Assembly: GCA_902373595.1 (NCBI GenBank)
Contig: CABKMX010000011.1
Coordinates: 1-12,225, forward strand
Source of the DNA: an uncultured Christensenellaceae bacterium
Lineage (GTDB): Bacteria; Bacillota; Clostridia; Christensenellales; UBA3700
Direction: 5' to 3'
DNA length: 12,225 nucleotides
Part shown: one piece after another, positions 1 through 8,977 of the stretch
Numbering within the stretch: position 1 is the stretch's first letter
Layout of the letters: each line of letters starts with the position of its first letter
Notes under the pieces: model-generated
Database searches by the model: none
What the model was told of the DNA's origin: nothing
What the model saw: only the letters and a program-made list of their open reading frames with translations
Translations under genes and position numbers: made by a program

Positions 1-1941
1 CTCGCGGCGAAGCATCTTGGTCAGCTTGATCGCCGTCTGTCCGCCGAACGCGACGACGACGCCGTACGGCTTCTCGGTGTTGAGAATGCTGAGCACGTCC
101 TCGTCCGTCAACGGCTCGAAGTACAGCCTGTCGGCGGTGTCGAAGTCGGTGGAGACGGTCTCGGGGTTGTTGTTGACGATGACCACCTCAAAGCCCTTGC
201 GCTTGAGCGCCCAGACGCAGTGGACGGACGCATAGTCGAACTCGATGCCCTGTCCTATGCGGATGGGGCCGGAGCCGAAGACGACGACCTTCTTCTTGTC
301 GGAGGGGTGTTCTTTGAGGAACTCCTCCGCCTCGTTCTCGTCGTCGTAGGTGGAATAGAAGTACGGCGTCTCCGCCTTGAATTCCGCCGCGCAGGTGTCG
401 ACCATCTTATAGGAAGCATAGCGCTTGTGCGCGATCTTCTTGCCGCTTATCTTCTCGATGGACTTGTCGAGATAGCCCATCTTCTTCGCCTCGAGGTAGA
501 GCTCGTCGGTGAGCGGCTCCGCCTTGAGACGGCGCTGCATCTCGACCAGCTTGTTCAGCTTGCTCAAGAACCATCTGTCTATCTTGGTGACGTTGTAGAT
601 CTCGTCGACCGTGACGCCGCGCTTGAGCGACTCGAAGATGACGAAGATGCGCTCGTCGTCGACGTCGTGCAGTTTCTCGGCAAGCTGCGCGTCGCCGTAG
701 GCGGCGAACTTGTCGCTGTCGAGAGTGTTGTGCGAGATCTCCGCCCCTCTGACCGCCTTCATGATCGCCTGTTCGAACGTCGTGCCGATTGCCATGACCT
801 CGCCGGTCGCCTTCATCTGCGTGCCCAGCTTGCGGCTGGCGTAGAAGAACTTGTCGAACGGCCACTTGGGGAACTTGACGACGACATAGTCGATGGACGG
901 CTCAAAGCATGCGTAGGTGTTGCCCGTGACCGCGTTCTTGATCTCGTCGAGGGTGTAGCCTATCGCGATCTTGGTCGCGACCTTCGCGATCGGATAGCCG
1001 GTCGCCTTGGACGCGAGCGCGGAAGATCGCGACACGCGGGGGTTGACCTCGATGACCGCATATTCGAAGCTGTCCGGTTTGAGCGCGAACTGGCAATTGC
1101 AGCCGCCCTCGACTTTGAGAGCCTCGATGATGTTGAGCGCCGCGGTGCGCAGCATTTGATACTCTTTGTCCGCGAGAGTGACCGCAGGGGCGATGACGAT
1201 GCTGTCGCCGGTATGAACGCCGACGGGGTCGAAGTTCTCCATGCTGCAGATGGTGATGACGTTGCCCTTGCTGTCGCGCATCACCTCGAACTCGATCTCT
1301 TTCCAGCCGCTGATGCACTTCTCGACCAAAATCTGGTGGATCGGAGAGCTGCGCAGACCGTTCTCGGCGATCTCGAGGAAGTCTTCCTCTGTGTCGGCGA
1401 TGCCTCCGCCGGTGCCGCCGAGAGTGAACGCCGGACGTACGATGACGGGATACCCTATCTCCCGCGCGACCTCGATAGCGGAATCGAGATCGTTGACGAC
1501 CTTGGACGGGATGACCGGCTCGCCGATCGCGGCGAGAGTGTCCTTGAACATCTGTCTGTCTTCCGCCTTGTCGATGGTGTCGGGATCGGCGCCGAGCAGC
1601 TTGACGCCCATCTTGTCGAGGAAGCCCTCTTTGGCGAGCTGCATGGACAGCGTAAGTCCCATTTGTCCGCCCATCGTCGACATAAGGCTGTCGGGGCGTT
1701 CTTTTTCGATGATTCTCTTGACCGTGGTCAGCGTGAGCGGCTCGATGTAGATCCTGTCGGCGACCGCGTTGTCCGTCATGATCGTCGCCGGGTTGGAGTT
1801 GACCAAGACGACCTCAAGCCCGTCCTCTTTGAGCGCGCGGCAAGCCTGCGTGCCCGCATAGTCAAACTCTGCTGCCTGTCCGATCACGATGGGACCGGAA
1901 CCTATGACCATTACTTTGTGAATATCCTTGTTGAGCGGCAT
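1..1941 (-). CDS. carB: Carbamoyl-phosphate synthase large subunit, partial (3' end outside window)
   Basis: CarB uses bicarbonate, two ATP and ammonia channelled from CarA to make carbamoyl phosphate for pyrimidine and arginine synthesis. The gene reads from 1941 down to the left edge with no stop, giving 647 codons of a protein that is usually about 1,060-1,075 residues. The N-terminus carries [20 protein letters not shown] (residues 14-33) and [10 protein letters not shown]. The first ATP-grasp domain shows [11 protein letters not shown] (about 170-180) and [14 protein letters not shown] (about 298-311). The second, repeated half begins near residue 547 with [21 protein letters not shown]. 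The second ATP-grasp domain and the MGS-like allosteric domain, which would show UMP or IMP control, lie outside. The ATG overlaps the carA stop by one base (TAATG), and GGAGG at 1952-1956 lies inside carA, so the two are probably translationally coupled. No frameshift is seen. Confidence 0.97.
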   Translation of the reverse strand, partial: MPLNKDIHKVMVIGSGPIVIGQAAEFDYAGTQACRALKEDGLEVVLVNSNPATIMTDNAVADRIYIEPLTLTTVKRIIEKERPDSLMSTMGGQMGLTLSMQLAKEGFLDKMGVKLLGADPDTIDKAEDRQMFKDTLAAIGEPVIPSKVVNDLDSAIEVAREIGYPVIVRPAFTLGGTGGGIADTEEDFLEIAENGLRSSPIHQILVEKCISGWKEIEFEVMRDSKGNVITICSMENFDPVGVHTGDSIVIAPAVTLADKEYQMLRTAALNIIEALKVEGGCNCQFALKPDSFEYAVIEVNPRVSRSSALASKATGYPIAKVATKIAIGYTLDEIKNAVTGNTYACFEPSIDYVVVKFPKWPFDKFFYASRKLGTQMKATGEVMAIGTTFEQAIMKAVRGAEISHNTLDSDKFAAYGDAQLAEKLHDVDDERIFVIFESLKRGVTVDEIYNVTKIDRWFLSKLNKLVEMQRRLKAEPLTDELYLEAKKMGYLDKSIEKISGKKIAHKRYASYKMVDTCAAEFKAETPYFYSTYDDENEAEEFLKEHPSDKKKVVVFGSGPIRIGQGIEFDYASVHCVWALKRKGFEVVIVNNNPETVSTDFDTADRLYFEPLTDEDVLSILNTEKPYGVVVAFGGQTAIKLTKMLRRE

Positions 1942-3011
1942 TATCTCTTACCCTCCATAGCGGCAATGAATTTGTCGAACATAAACCTCGTGTCGAGCGG
2001 ACCTCCGCACGCCTCGGGGTGGAACTGTACGGTGAAGTTGCCTCCCTCGTACTCGACGCCCTCGCAGGTGCCGTCGTTGACGTTGTAAAAAGACACCTTC
2101 GCGCCCTTGGGCACCGTGTCGCTGTCAAGCGCGTAGCCGTGGTTTTGGCTGGTGATGTACACCCTGCCCGTCTCCACGTCCTTGACCGGCTGATTCTCGC
2201 CGCGGTGGCCGTATTTGAGTTTGAACGACTTCATCCCGTTGGCGAGCGCGAGCAATTGATGCCCGAGGCAAATGCCGAACATCGGGATGCCGCTCTTTTG
2301 CAGCTTGACAAGCTGCTCGATCTCGAACTTGTTATCGGCGGGGTCGCCGGGGCCGTTGGACAGCATTATGCCGTCCGGCTTGCCTTCGAGGATCTTCTCG
2401 GCGGACGTATCGTGCGGCACGACGGTGACGTCGCAGCCTCTCGCCGCGAGCTCGCGCGCGATGTTGCGCTTGGCGCCGTAATCGATCATCGTGACCTTGA
2501 AGCGCGGCTTGCCCTGCTTGACGTGATAGGGCTCCTTGCAGCTGACGTTCGCGACCGCGTCGATCTGGCGATATGCCTTGATGCGCTCCATCAATTCCGC
2601 GGTCGGCTCGCCCTCGACGATCGCGCCGTTCATGACGCCGTACTCGCGCACGATGCGGGTCAGCTTGCGCGTGTCCACTCCGCATATACCGGGAACTCCG
2701 TACTCCTTGAGCATATCGTCCAGCTTGCCCTGGCTGCGGAAGTTGGACGGCGTATCGCACAGGTCGCGCACCACATATCCGCTCAAATGCGGACGGTCGC
2801 TTTCGAAGTCCTCTTTCATCACGCCGTAATCGCCGATGAGGGGAAAGGTCTGTACGACGATCTGTCCGAAAAAGCTGGGGTCGGTCAGCGTCTCGACATA
2901 GCCCGACATACCGGTCGTGAACACGACCTCGCCGATCGTCTCTTTTTCCGCTCCGATCGCAACCCCGTGGAACTTTTCGCCGTTTTCGAGAATAAGACAA
3001 ATTTTTTTCAT
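1941..3011 (-). CDS. carA: Carbamoyl-phosphate synthase small (glutaminase) subunit
   Basis: CarA hydrolyses glutamine and passes ammonia to CarB. The protein is 356 residues from the chosen ATG, close to the usual 350-380. The N-terminal CarA-specific domain spans about residues 1-165. The class I amidotransferase domain follows from about residue 170 ([19 protein letters not shown]). It has the SNGPGDP loop, nucleophile Cys248 in [14 protein letters not shown], and the His331/Glu333 dyad in QFHPEA. A longer frame opens at 3053, but the 14 extra residues are not CarA-like, no ribosome site precedes them, and that start would lie in the leader hairpin. The ATG at 3011 is preceded by GAGAGAGG and matches the family start [11 protein letters not shown]. 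It is the first gene of a carA-carB operon, diverging from purF. No transposed pyr genes or obvious PyrR-type attenuator are visible upstream. Confidence 0.97.
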   Translation of the reverse strand: MKKICLILENGEKFHGVAIGAEKETIGEVVFTTGMSGYVETLTDPSFFGQIVVQTFPLIGDYGVMKEDFESDRPHLSGYVVRDLCDTPSNFRSQGKLDDMLKEYGVPGICGVDTRKLTRIVREYGVMNGAIVEGEPTAELMERIKAYRQIDAVANVSCKEPYHVKQGKPRFKVTMIDYGAKRNIARELAARGCDVTVVPHDTSAEKILEGKPDGIMLSNGPGDPADNKFEIEQLVKLQKSGIPMFGICLGHQLLALANGMKSFKLKYGHRGENQPVKDVETGRVYITSQNHGYALDSDTVPKGAKVSFYNVNDGTCEGVEYEGGNFTVQFHPEACGGPLDTRFMFDKFIAAMEGKR

Positions 3012-3043
3012 AAAACCTCTCTCGCGTAAGCCCGCGACCGCGC

Positions 3044-3055
3044 ATATGCGCATAT
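3044..3055. repeat. 12-base perfect palindrome in carA leader
   Basis: ATATGCGCATAT is a perfect palindrome, overlapping a second one, CGCATATGCG (3041-3050). Both fall inside the short predicted carA leader. On the transcript the palindrome is flanked by CGCGC and GCGCG, so a roughly 9-bp hairpin with a bulge is possible. It could be an operator or an mRNA structure, or simply chance; no known operator is recognised. Confidence 0.35.
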
Positions 3056-3077
3056 CGTGCGCGCGTTCCGCTTTCTA

Positions 3078-3106
3078 ATTATAATACCATACGCACCGCG
3101 TCGCAA
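3078..3106 (-). promoter_or_regulatory. Sigma-A-type promoter of carA-carB
   Basis: On the minus strand a -35 of TTGCGA (3106-3101) is followed after exactly 17 bases by a perfect -10, TATAAT (3083-3078). Transcription should start near 3071, giving a leader of about 60 nucleotides before the carA ATG. The sequence 3077-3085 is nearly symmetrical and also reads TATAAT on the plus strand (3080-3085), but no good plus-strand -35 was found for it. Confidence 0.75.
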
Positions 3107-3273
3107 GCAAGAATTTGGGGCACATTTTCATCATTTTTTGACACCGGAAGCGCTTCACCGCGATATGTTTTTTCAACAACGCCGTTTGAGCGAAAACACC
3201 ACGTTTCACACCGTCTTTCGGCTTCATTTATTTTTGCCGAACTCCGTTTCGAGACGCTTTTTCGCCCCATTTG

Positions 3274-3298
3274 TCCGCCACTTTTCGCCCATGGCGGA
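3274..3298. repeat. 7-bp inverted repeat upstream of purF
   Basis: TCCGCCA and TGGCGGA are separated by 11 bases, centred about 65 bases upstream of the purF -35. The symmetry is perfect and the position suits a repressor site, but it matches no operator I recognise. The rest of 3107-3347 is T-rich non-coding sequence in which I see nothing firm. Confidence 0.3.
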
Positions 3299-3347
3299 AC
3301 GTGTCGAAAAAAATTGTTTTTCGCGCGCTCAAACCCGTGCAAAACAA

Positions 3348-3376
3348 ATGACATCGACGCCTCTTTGTGCTATAAT
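3348..3376 (+). promoter_or_regulatory. Sigma-A-type promoter of purF
   Basis: ATGACA (3348-3353, five of six to TTGACA), 17 bases, then a perfect TATAAT (3371-3376) preceded by TGC, an extended -10. The predicted start near 3383 leaves only about 22 nucleotides before the purF ATG, so there is no room for a leader riboswitch. Confidence 0.8.
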
Positions 3377-3392
3377 GACTGTATTCTTTTTT

Positions 3393-3398
3393 CGGAGG
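3393..3398 (+). promoter_or_regulatory. Ribosome binding site deciding the purF start
   Basis: CGGAGG ends six bases before the ATG at 3405. A second in-frame ATG at 3399 directly abuts the site and so cannot be used. The open frame continues upstream to 3057 but begins before the promoter, so that extension is not translated. Confidence 0.8.
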
Positions 3399-3404
3399 AT
3401 GACT

Positions 3405-4805
3405 ATGTCTTGCATCAAAGAAGAATGCGGCGTCTTCGGCGTCTACAACAAGGCGGGCATCAAACAGCTCGGCAACCTCGTCTATTTCGGTCTGTTCGCA
3501 TTGCAGCACCGCGGTCAGGAAGCGGCGGGCATCGCGATCAACGTGGGCGGTGACGTCGAACTCAAAAAAGATCTCGGCTTGCTCAGCGACGTGTTCAACA
3601 ACTCGCCGATGATCACCAAGGACGGCGACATCGCGGTCGGCCACGTCAGATATTCGACGACGGGCAGCAACACCGTCGAGAACGCTCAACCTCTCAACGC
3701 GAGATACTACAAGGGCTCTTTGACGATCGCCCACAACGGCAACATCTGCAACGCTCCCGAGCTTCGCAAAAATCTTTCCGAACAGGGCGCGATCTTCCAC
3801 TCCACCAACGACAGCGAGGTCATCGCATACCTCATCGCGAAAGCGCGCATCCACACCGGTTCCATCGAAGAGGCGGTCAAAGAGGTCGTACCTATGCTGA
3901 CCGGCTCTTTCTCACTGCTCATCATGAGCCCGCGCAAATTGATTGCGGTCCGCGACCCCCACGGCATTCGTCCGCTGTGCATGGGCAGGATAGGCAAGAC
4001 GGTCGTCTTTGCCAGCGAATCCTGCGCACTCGACGCGGTCGGCGCCGACTTCGAGCGCGACATCAAGCCGGGCGAGATACGCGTCGTCACCCCCGACGAC
4101 GAGTTCTCGATCGAAGACTACTGCGGTCAGACCCCCGCGCTGTGCATCTTCGAGCACGTCTACTTCGCCCGTCCCGACAGCGAGATCGACGGCCAGTCCG
4201 TCAACGGCGCGCGCGTCAACGCGGGCAAACTGCTCGCCAAACAGCACCCCGTCGACGCGGACGTCGTCATCGGCGTGCCGGACAGCGGTCTTGCCGGCGC
4301 GATCGGCTATTCGATCGAGAGCGGCATCCCCTACGGCGTCGGACTCATCAAGAACAGATACATCGGCAGGACGTTCATCCAGCCGTCGCAGGCTATGCGC
4401 GAACGCAGCGTCGCACTCAAGCTCAACGTGCTCAAAGCCAACGTCGAGGGCAAGCGCGTCGTGATGATCGACGACTCCATCGTCCGCGGCACTACGACCG
4501 CCAACATCATCAAGATGCTCAAACACGCCGGCGCGACCGAGGTGCACGTCCGCATCGCCAGCCCCAAGTTCCTCTACCCCTGCTTCTTCGGCACAGACAT
4601 CCCCGATCAGGATCAGCTCGCCGCGGTCAAGTACACTCACGAGGAGTTGACGCGCAAGATCGGCGCCGACTCGCTCGGCTTCCTCGACCTCGACAGCGTC
4701 GACCAAATGGCTCCCGACAGCAAGCTGTCCTTCTGCAAGGCGTGCTTCACCGGCAACTATCCCTGCCCCGTGCCGTGCAAGGTCAACAAACTCGAATTTG
4801 AATGA
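3405..4805 (+). CDS. purF: Amidophosphoribosyltransferase (glutamine PRPP amidotransferase), Fe-S type
   Basis: PurF catalyses the first committed step of purine synthesis: PRPP plus glutamine to 5-phosphoribosylamine. The 466-residue product is normal length. It resembles the Bacillus-type enzyme: a short propeptide (MSCIKEE) precedes the N-terminal nucleophile Cys8 (CGVFGV), which must be exposed by cleavage. The class II glutaminase domain (about 8-235) has RYSTTGS (82-88), HNGNICN (110-116) and the NDSEV segment. The phosphoribosyltransferase domain has the PRPP loop VVMIDDSIVRGTT (352-364). Cys247 (CIFEHVYF), Cys393 (YPCFFGTD) and Cys444/Cys447 (FCKACFTG) match the four 4Fe-4S ligands of the Bacillus enzyme, implying an oxygen-sensitive protein. 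Other purine genes are absent nearby. It has its own promoter and terminator, and so is probably monocistronic. Confidence 0.97.
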   Translation: MSCIKEECGVFGVYNKAGIKQLGNLVYFGLFALQHRGQEAAGIAINVGGDVELKKDLGLLSDVFNNSPMITKDGDIAVGHVRYSTTGSNTVENAQPLNARYYKGSLTIAHNGNICNAPELRKNLSEQGAIFHSTNDSEVIAYLIAKARIHTGSIEEAVKEVVPMLTGSFSLLIMSPRKLIAVRDPHGIRPLCMGRIGKTVVFASESCALDAVGADFERDIKPGEIRVVTPDDEFSIEDYCGQTPALCIFEHVYFARPDSEIDGQSVNGARVNAGKLLAKQHPVDADVVIGVPDSGLAGAIGYSIESGIPYGVGLIKNRYIGRTFIQPSQAMRERSVALKLNVLKANVEGKRVVMIDDSIVRGTTTANIIKMLKHAGATEVHVRIASPKFLYPCFFGTDIPDQDQLAAVKYTHEELTRKIGADSLGFLDLDSVDQMAPDSKLSFCKACFTGNYPCPVPCKVNKLEFE

Positions 4806-4833
4806 GACGCTCTCCGGGCGGCGAGGGCGCGAC

Positions 4834-4867
4834 GTACGCGGCTGCAAATGCGGCCGCGTACTCTTTT
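4834..4867 (+). terminator. Rho-independent terminator after purF
   Basis: A perfect 9-bp GC-rich stem (GTACGCGGC at 4834-4842 with GCCGCGTAC at 4853-4861), a 10-base loop, then TCTTTT. It begins 29 bases after the purF stop. Confidence 0.75.
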
Positions 4868-4925
4868 CGGCAATACTTTCCTCCGACTCCGATTTTCGTT
4901 CCGCCGCCCCGCTGCGGCGAACGGC

Positions 4926-4957
4926 AAAGGGGGCGTCCGCAACGCGCGGACGCCCCC
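4926..4957 (-). terminator. Probable terminator of the glnN-alaS transcript
   Basis: A perfect 12-bp stem (4929-4940 with 4946-4957, arm GGGGGCGTCCGC) around a 5-base loop, lying 48 bases past the alaS stop. Read on the minus strand it is followed only by TTT, so the U-tract is weak, but the stem is very strong. A second, bulged hairpin (4897-4923) lies just beyond it. Confidence 0.6.
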
Positions 4958-5005
4958 GAATCGTTCAACGATGCCGGACGCCGTACCGTGACGACGTCCT
5001 TTCCG

Positions 5006-6799
5006 TCACTCCGTCTTTGCTTCGAGGACCGCTTTGATCCTTCTCACTCCCGCGGAAGAGGACTGCTCCTTTACGATCCTGAATTTGCCGAGCAACCCCG
5101 TGTGTTCGGCGTGCGGTCCGCCGCATATCTCCTTGTCGACGTCGCCGATCGTATAGACCTTGACGATCTCGCCGTAGCGGCTGCCGAACACGCCGACGGC
5201 GTTTTGACGGCGCGCCTCTTCGACGGTCATCTCCTCGCAGGTCACGGGAAGATCGCGTCTGATCGCGTCGTTGACGCCGTCTTCGACAGCCTTCTTTTCC
5301 TCTTCGGTCAACGGTCTTTCAAAGTTGAAGTCAAAGCGCAGCCTCTCGGGCGTGATGTTGCTGCCCTTTTGCTGTATGTCGTCCCTGCCGAGCACCTTTT
5401 TGAGCGTCGCGAGCAAAATGTGCGTCGCGGTGTGCAGATAGGTGGTCATCTCCGAGCTGTCGGCAAGTCCGCCCTTGAACTTTTGCTCCGCGCCGGCGTG
5501 CGACTTTTGCTGATGCTCTTCGAACGCCTTTTTGTAGCCGTTCATATCGACGCCGTAGCCCTTCTCCTTGCAGATCTCGACGGTCATCTCAATCGGGAAG
5601 CCGTAGGTGTCGTAAAGTCTGAACGCCGTCTTGCCGTTGAGCGTGTTGCCTTGGACATATTTGAGCACCTTTTCGATCTCTTTGAGCCCGTTTTCGAGCG
5701 TCTTGGAGAAGCGCTCTTCCTCTTTGGCGAGCTCTTCGACGACCCTGCCCGAATTGACGCCGAGTTCGGGATAGACCTTCTTGTATTGTTCGATATAGAT
5801 CTTTGCGATGTCGACAAGGCGCGCGGGATCGCAGCCGATCTGACGGGCGAACCTGACAGCCCTGCGAATGAGCCTTCTCAACACATAGCCCTGATCGACA
5901 TTGCTCGGCACGACGCCGCGCTCGTCTCCAATCATAAATGTTGCGGTGCGGATGTGATCGGCAATGATGCGGATCGCCCTGGTCGTCTCCTCGTCTTCGC
6001 CGTACTTCTTGCCCGACAGCTCGCAGATCTTGGCGATCGCGCCGGCGAACAGGTCTGTCTCGTACGCGCTGGAAAGCCCGTTGATCATGCAGACCGTGCG
6101 CTCCAAGCCCATGCCGGTGTCGACGTTCTTTTGTTTGAGCGGCTCGAACTTGCCGTCCGCGGTGCGGTTGAACTCCATGAACACGTTGTTCCAGATTTCC
6201 ACCCACTTGCCGCAGTCGTCGGCGGGCGAACAGTCGGGGCCGCACGGCTCCTTGCCGGTGTCGATGAAGATCTCGGTGTCGCTGCCGCAGGGACCGGTGG
6301 GACCGGCATACCACCAATTGTTAGCCTTGGGCAGATAGAAGATGCGCTCTTTGGGGATGCCGTGCTTTTCCCACACGCTCGCGGCGAAGGTGTCGCGCGG
6401 ACAGTCCTCGTCGCCGGCGAACACGGTGACTGCGATCTTTTCGACGGGGATCTCGAGCACCTTGGTCAAGAACTCGAAGCTGAACCCGATCGACTCCTCT
6501 TTGAAGTAGTCTCCAAGCGACCAATTGCCGAGCATCTCGAAGAACGTGAGGTGGGTCGCGTCGCCGACCTCGTCGATATCGCCGGTGCGCACGCACTTCT
6601 GCACGTCGCAAAGGCGCTTGCCTGCCGGGTGCTTCTGTCCCAAAAGATAGGGCACGAGCGGGTGCATGCCCGCGGTCGTAAACAGCACCGACGGGTCGTT
6701 TTCCGGAATGAGCGAAGCGGACGGAATGATCTTGTGTCCCTTGCTCTCGAAGAATTTCAAATAGCTCTCGCGGAGCTCATCCGAAGTCATCTTTTTCAT
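5006..6799 (-). CDS. alaS: Alanyl-tRNA synthetase, short form lacking the C-terminal domain
   Basis: AlaRS charges tRNA-Ala and clears mischarged Ser or Gly. The 597-residue protein keeps the class II catalytic core: motif 1 region around FTTAGMHPLVPYLLG (40-54), motif 2 region RTGDIDEVGDATHLTFFEML (71-90), and motif 3 GMGLER (229-234). The tRNA-recognition helices and the editing domain follow, with zinc ligands His456 and His460 (HTATH) and Cys559 and His563 (CGGPH). It stops about 30 residues later. Standard enzymes run to about 870-880 residues with a coiled coil and the C-Ala (DHHA1) domain, both missing here. The remaining 200 bases before purF contain no frame for them, so this is a true short form, not a frameshift. 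AGAGG precedes the ATG by five bases. It lies 19 bases downstream of glnN with no terminator between, so it is probably co-transcribed. Confidence 0.95.
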   Translation of the reverse strand: MKKMTSDELRESYLKFFESKGHKIIPSASLIPENDPSVLFTTAGMHPLVPYLLGQKHPAGKRLCDVQKCVRTGDIDEVGDATHLTFFEMLGNWSLGDYFKEESIGFSFEFLTKVLEIPVEKIAVTVFAGDEDCPRDTFAASVWEKHGIPKERIFYLPKANNWWYAGPTGPCGSDTEIFIDTGKEPCGPDCSPADDCGKWVEIWNNVFMEFNRTADGKFEPLKQKNVDTGMGLERTVCMINGLSSAYETDLFAGAIAKICELSGKKYGEDEETTRAIRIIADHIRTATFMIGDERGVVPSNVDQGYVLRRLIRRAVRFARQIGCDPARLVDIAKIYIEQYKKVYPELGVNSGRVVEELAKEEERFSKTLENGLKEIEKVLKYVQGNTLNGKTAFRLYDTYGFPIEMTVEICKEKGYGVDMNGYKKAFEEHQQKSHAGAEQKFKGGLADSSEMTTYLHTATHILLATLKKVLGRDDIQQKGSNITPERLRFDFNFERPLTEEEKKAVEDGVNDAIRRDLPVTCEEMTVEEARRQNAVGVFGSRYGEIVKVYTIGDVDKEICGGPHAEHTGLLGKFRIVKEQSSSAGVRRIKAVLEAKTE

Positions 6800-6818
6800 A
6801 TTTGCCTCTGATTAAATC

Positions 6819-8939
6819 TTATTCGTAGAAAAGTATGTCCGCATAGGTCGGGAACGGCCACACGTCCTTGGGACAGATCGTCTCCAGCTTGTCCGCCGTC
6901 GCGCGCAGCTTTGCCATCGCCGGCAGCACGCGGTCGCGGAAGAGGATCGCCTGCTTGCGCGGGTCCGCCGCCGAAAGCGCGCCTTCCTTTGCGGAATTCA
7001 ACTTGACGATGTCCTCGTCCAACTCGTCGACGAGCACGCTCACTTCGCCGAGCATCTTGCGCGGAGTCGCCGCGAACTTGGGATCGATGTCGCCCAATTC
7101 GTCGACCTGCTTCGCAAGTTTGTACTGCCATTTGAGTACGGCGGGCAGGATCTGTCTGCGCGCCATCATCAACGCCGTCTCCGCCTCGATGTTGGCGGAC
7201 TTGACGTAATTGTCGATGTAGATCGCGCGGCGGCTCTCCATCTCCTTGATGGACAGGATGCCGTGCTTTTGGAACGCTTCCATATTCTTTTTGGCGTTGA
7301 GCGCCTCGTAGGCGTCGACCGCATTGTCCGCGCTGTCAAGCCCGCGCTTTTTCGCCTCTTTGAGCCATTCGCGGCTGTAATTGTTGCCGTTGAAGATGAT
7401 GCGCGAATGCTTTTGATACATCTCCTTGACGATCGCCAAAATCTCTTTGTCGAGCTGAGACTTGGGCGTTTTCTCCAGCCTGTCCGAAATGCGGGAGAGC
7501 ATCTCCGCGGTCATAATGTTCATCACCATCGTCGGCGTGGACAGCGTCGCGGACGAGCCGACCATACGGAACTCGAACTTGTTGCCGGTAAACGCGAACG
7601 GCGACGTGCGGTTGCGGTCGGAAGTGTCGCGCTTGGGCCTCGCGACGTAATTTACGCCCATATTGATGTATTGCTTGGTCGCGCTGGCAATGGTGTGCCC
7701 CTCTACGATGTCTTCCAAAAGATTCTTCATATCTTCGCCGATAAACACCGAAATGATGGACGGCGGCGCCTCGTGTCCGCCCAAGCGGCAGTCGTTGCCG
7801 AGGCTGGAACAGCTCATGCGCAGCAAGTCGTAATACTCGTCCACGCCCGCGATGACCGCAAGGAAGAAGAGCAAAAACACCTTGTTTTCGGCGGGATTGC
7901 TGCCCGGTTTGAGCAGATTGAGCCCGGTGTCCGTGCCGAGCGAATAGTTGGCGTGTTTGCCGCTGCCGTTGATGCCGGCGAACGGCTTTTCGTGCAAGAG
8001 GCACGCAAGCCCGTGATTGTCCGCGACCTTTTTCATCGTCTCCATGATCAATTGATTTTGATCGGTCGCGATGTTCGCCTGGCAGAAGATCGGCGCAAGC
8101 TCGTGCTGAGCGGGCGCGACCTCGTTGTGCTTGGTCTTGGCGGGGATGCCGAGCTTCCACAACTCCTCGTTGAGATCCGCCATAAAGCTCGCGACCCTGT
8201 CGCGGATGGTCGCGTAATATTGATCGTTCTTTTCCTGCCCCTTGGGCGGCATCGCGCCGAACAGCGTGCGCCCGGTGAACTCGAGGTCGTAACGCTTGTC
8301 ATAGTCGCTCTTGTCGACGAGGAAGTACTCCTGCTCTCCGCCGACGTTGGCGATGACTTTGCGCGCGTCCACGCCCAAGATGTTGAGCAGCCTCACGCCC
8401 TGACGGCTGACCGCGTCCATGGATTTGAGCAACGGCGTCTTTTTGTCGAGCGCCTCGCCCGTATAGGAACAGAACGCCGTCGGGATGCACAGCACCGCCG
8501 AGCCGTCTTTGGACTTCTTGATGAACGCCGGAGAAGAGCAGTCCCACGCGGTGTAACCGCGCGCCTCGAACGTCGCCCTTATGCCGCCGGAAGGAAAGCT
8601 GGACGCGTCCGCCTCGCCCTTGCGCAGATTGCTGCCGGTAAATTCGAGCGCGATCTTGCCCTGCTTGTCGACCGAGATGAAGCTGTCGTGCTTCTCGGCG
8701 GTCGTGCCCGTCAAGGGCTGGAACCAATGCGTATAGTGTGTCGCGCCCAACTCTATGCTCCACTCCTTCATCGCCTCGGCGACCTTGTTGGCAAGCTCCT
8801 TTTCGAGCACCTTGTCGCGGTCGATGACCTCGCGCAGCTCGTTGTAGGCGTCCTCGGTGAGATACTTTTTCATCACCTTGTCGTTGAAGACATAGCAGCC
8901 GTAAAAGTCTGTGATCTTTTTGGTCTCGGTAATGCGCAT
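6819..8939 (-). CDS. glnN: Glutamine synthetase type III
   Basis: GSIII makes glutamine from glutamate, ammonium and ATP. The 706-residue length fits GSIII (about 700-730) and rules out GSI or GSII (about 350-470). Recognised segments are THYTHWFQPLTG (67-78), SFPSGGIRATFEARGYTAWD (114-133), GEQEYF (201-206, metal-binding glutamates), KHNEVAPAQHE (270-280), NGSGKH (324-329), and RNRTSPFAFTG plus KFEFRMVGSS (442-463) for substrate binding. The C-terminal helical extension is GSIII-specific. The ATG at 8939 has GAGGAG five bases upstream. It is the first gene of a glnN-alaS unit and diverges from the ammonium transporter, which supplies its substrate. The symbol glnN is used for GSIII; some genomes name it glnA3. 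Confidence 0.96.
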   Translation of the reverse strand: MRITETKKITDFYGCYVFNDKVMKKYLTEDAYNELREVIDRDKVLEKELANKVAEAMKEWSIELGATHYTHWFQPLTGTTAEKHDSFISVDKQGKIALEFTGSNLRKGEADASSFPSGGIRATFEARGYTAWDCSSPAFIKKSKDGSAVLCIPTAFCSYTGEALDKKTPLLKSMDAVSRQGVRLLNILGVDARKVIANVGGEQEYFLVDKSDYDKRYDLEFTGRTLFGAMPPKGQEKNDQYYATIRDRVASFMADLNEELWKLGIPAKTKHNEVAPAQHELAPIFCQANIATDQNQLIMETMKKVADNHGLACLLHEKPFAGINGSGKHANYSLGTDTGLNLLKPGSNPAENKVFLLFFLAVIAGVDEYYDLLRMSCSSLGNDCRLGGHEAPPSIISVFIGEDMKNLLEDIVEGHTIASATKQYINMGVNYVARPKRDTSDRNRTSPFAFTGNKFEFRMVGSSATLSTPTMVMNIMTAEMLSRISDRLEKTPKSQLDKEILAIVKEMYQKHSRIIFNGNNYSREWLKEAKKRGLDSADNAVDAYEALNAKKNMEAFQKHGILSIKEMESRRAIYIDNYVKSANIEAETALMMARRQILPAVLKWQYKLAKQVDELGDIDPKFAATPRKMLGEVSVLVDELDEDIVKLNSAKEGALSAADPRKQAILFRDRVLPAMAKLRATADKLETICPKDVWPFPTYADILFYE

Positions 8940-8977
8940 ATATTCTCCTCGCTCCCCCGACGGGGAACCTTTACATA

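Noticed and set aside
220..2088. Long plus-strand open frame of 622 codons
   Set aside because: It is the complement of carB and the carA 3' end; its translation is a low-complexity Asp/Val/Leu/Arg-rich shadow typical of GC-rich genes read backwards.
3138..3169. TTGACA with TATGTT as an extra promoter toward purF
   Set aside because: Spacing of 20 bases and a poor -10; the promoter at 3348-3376 is far better.
3231..3243. Possible PurR PurBox (CCGAAC core) upstream of purF
   Set aside because: Flanking consensus positions do not match, no paired second box is seen, and it is over 100 bases from the promoter.
3079..3354. Minus-strand 91-codon open frame between carA and purF
   Set aside because: No homology recognised, no ribosome site, and it overlaps the purF -35.
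4802..6811. Plus-strand open frame of 669 codons
   Set aside because: Shadow of alaS with the same low-complexity composition and no ribosome site or promoter.
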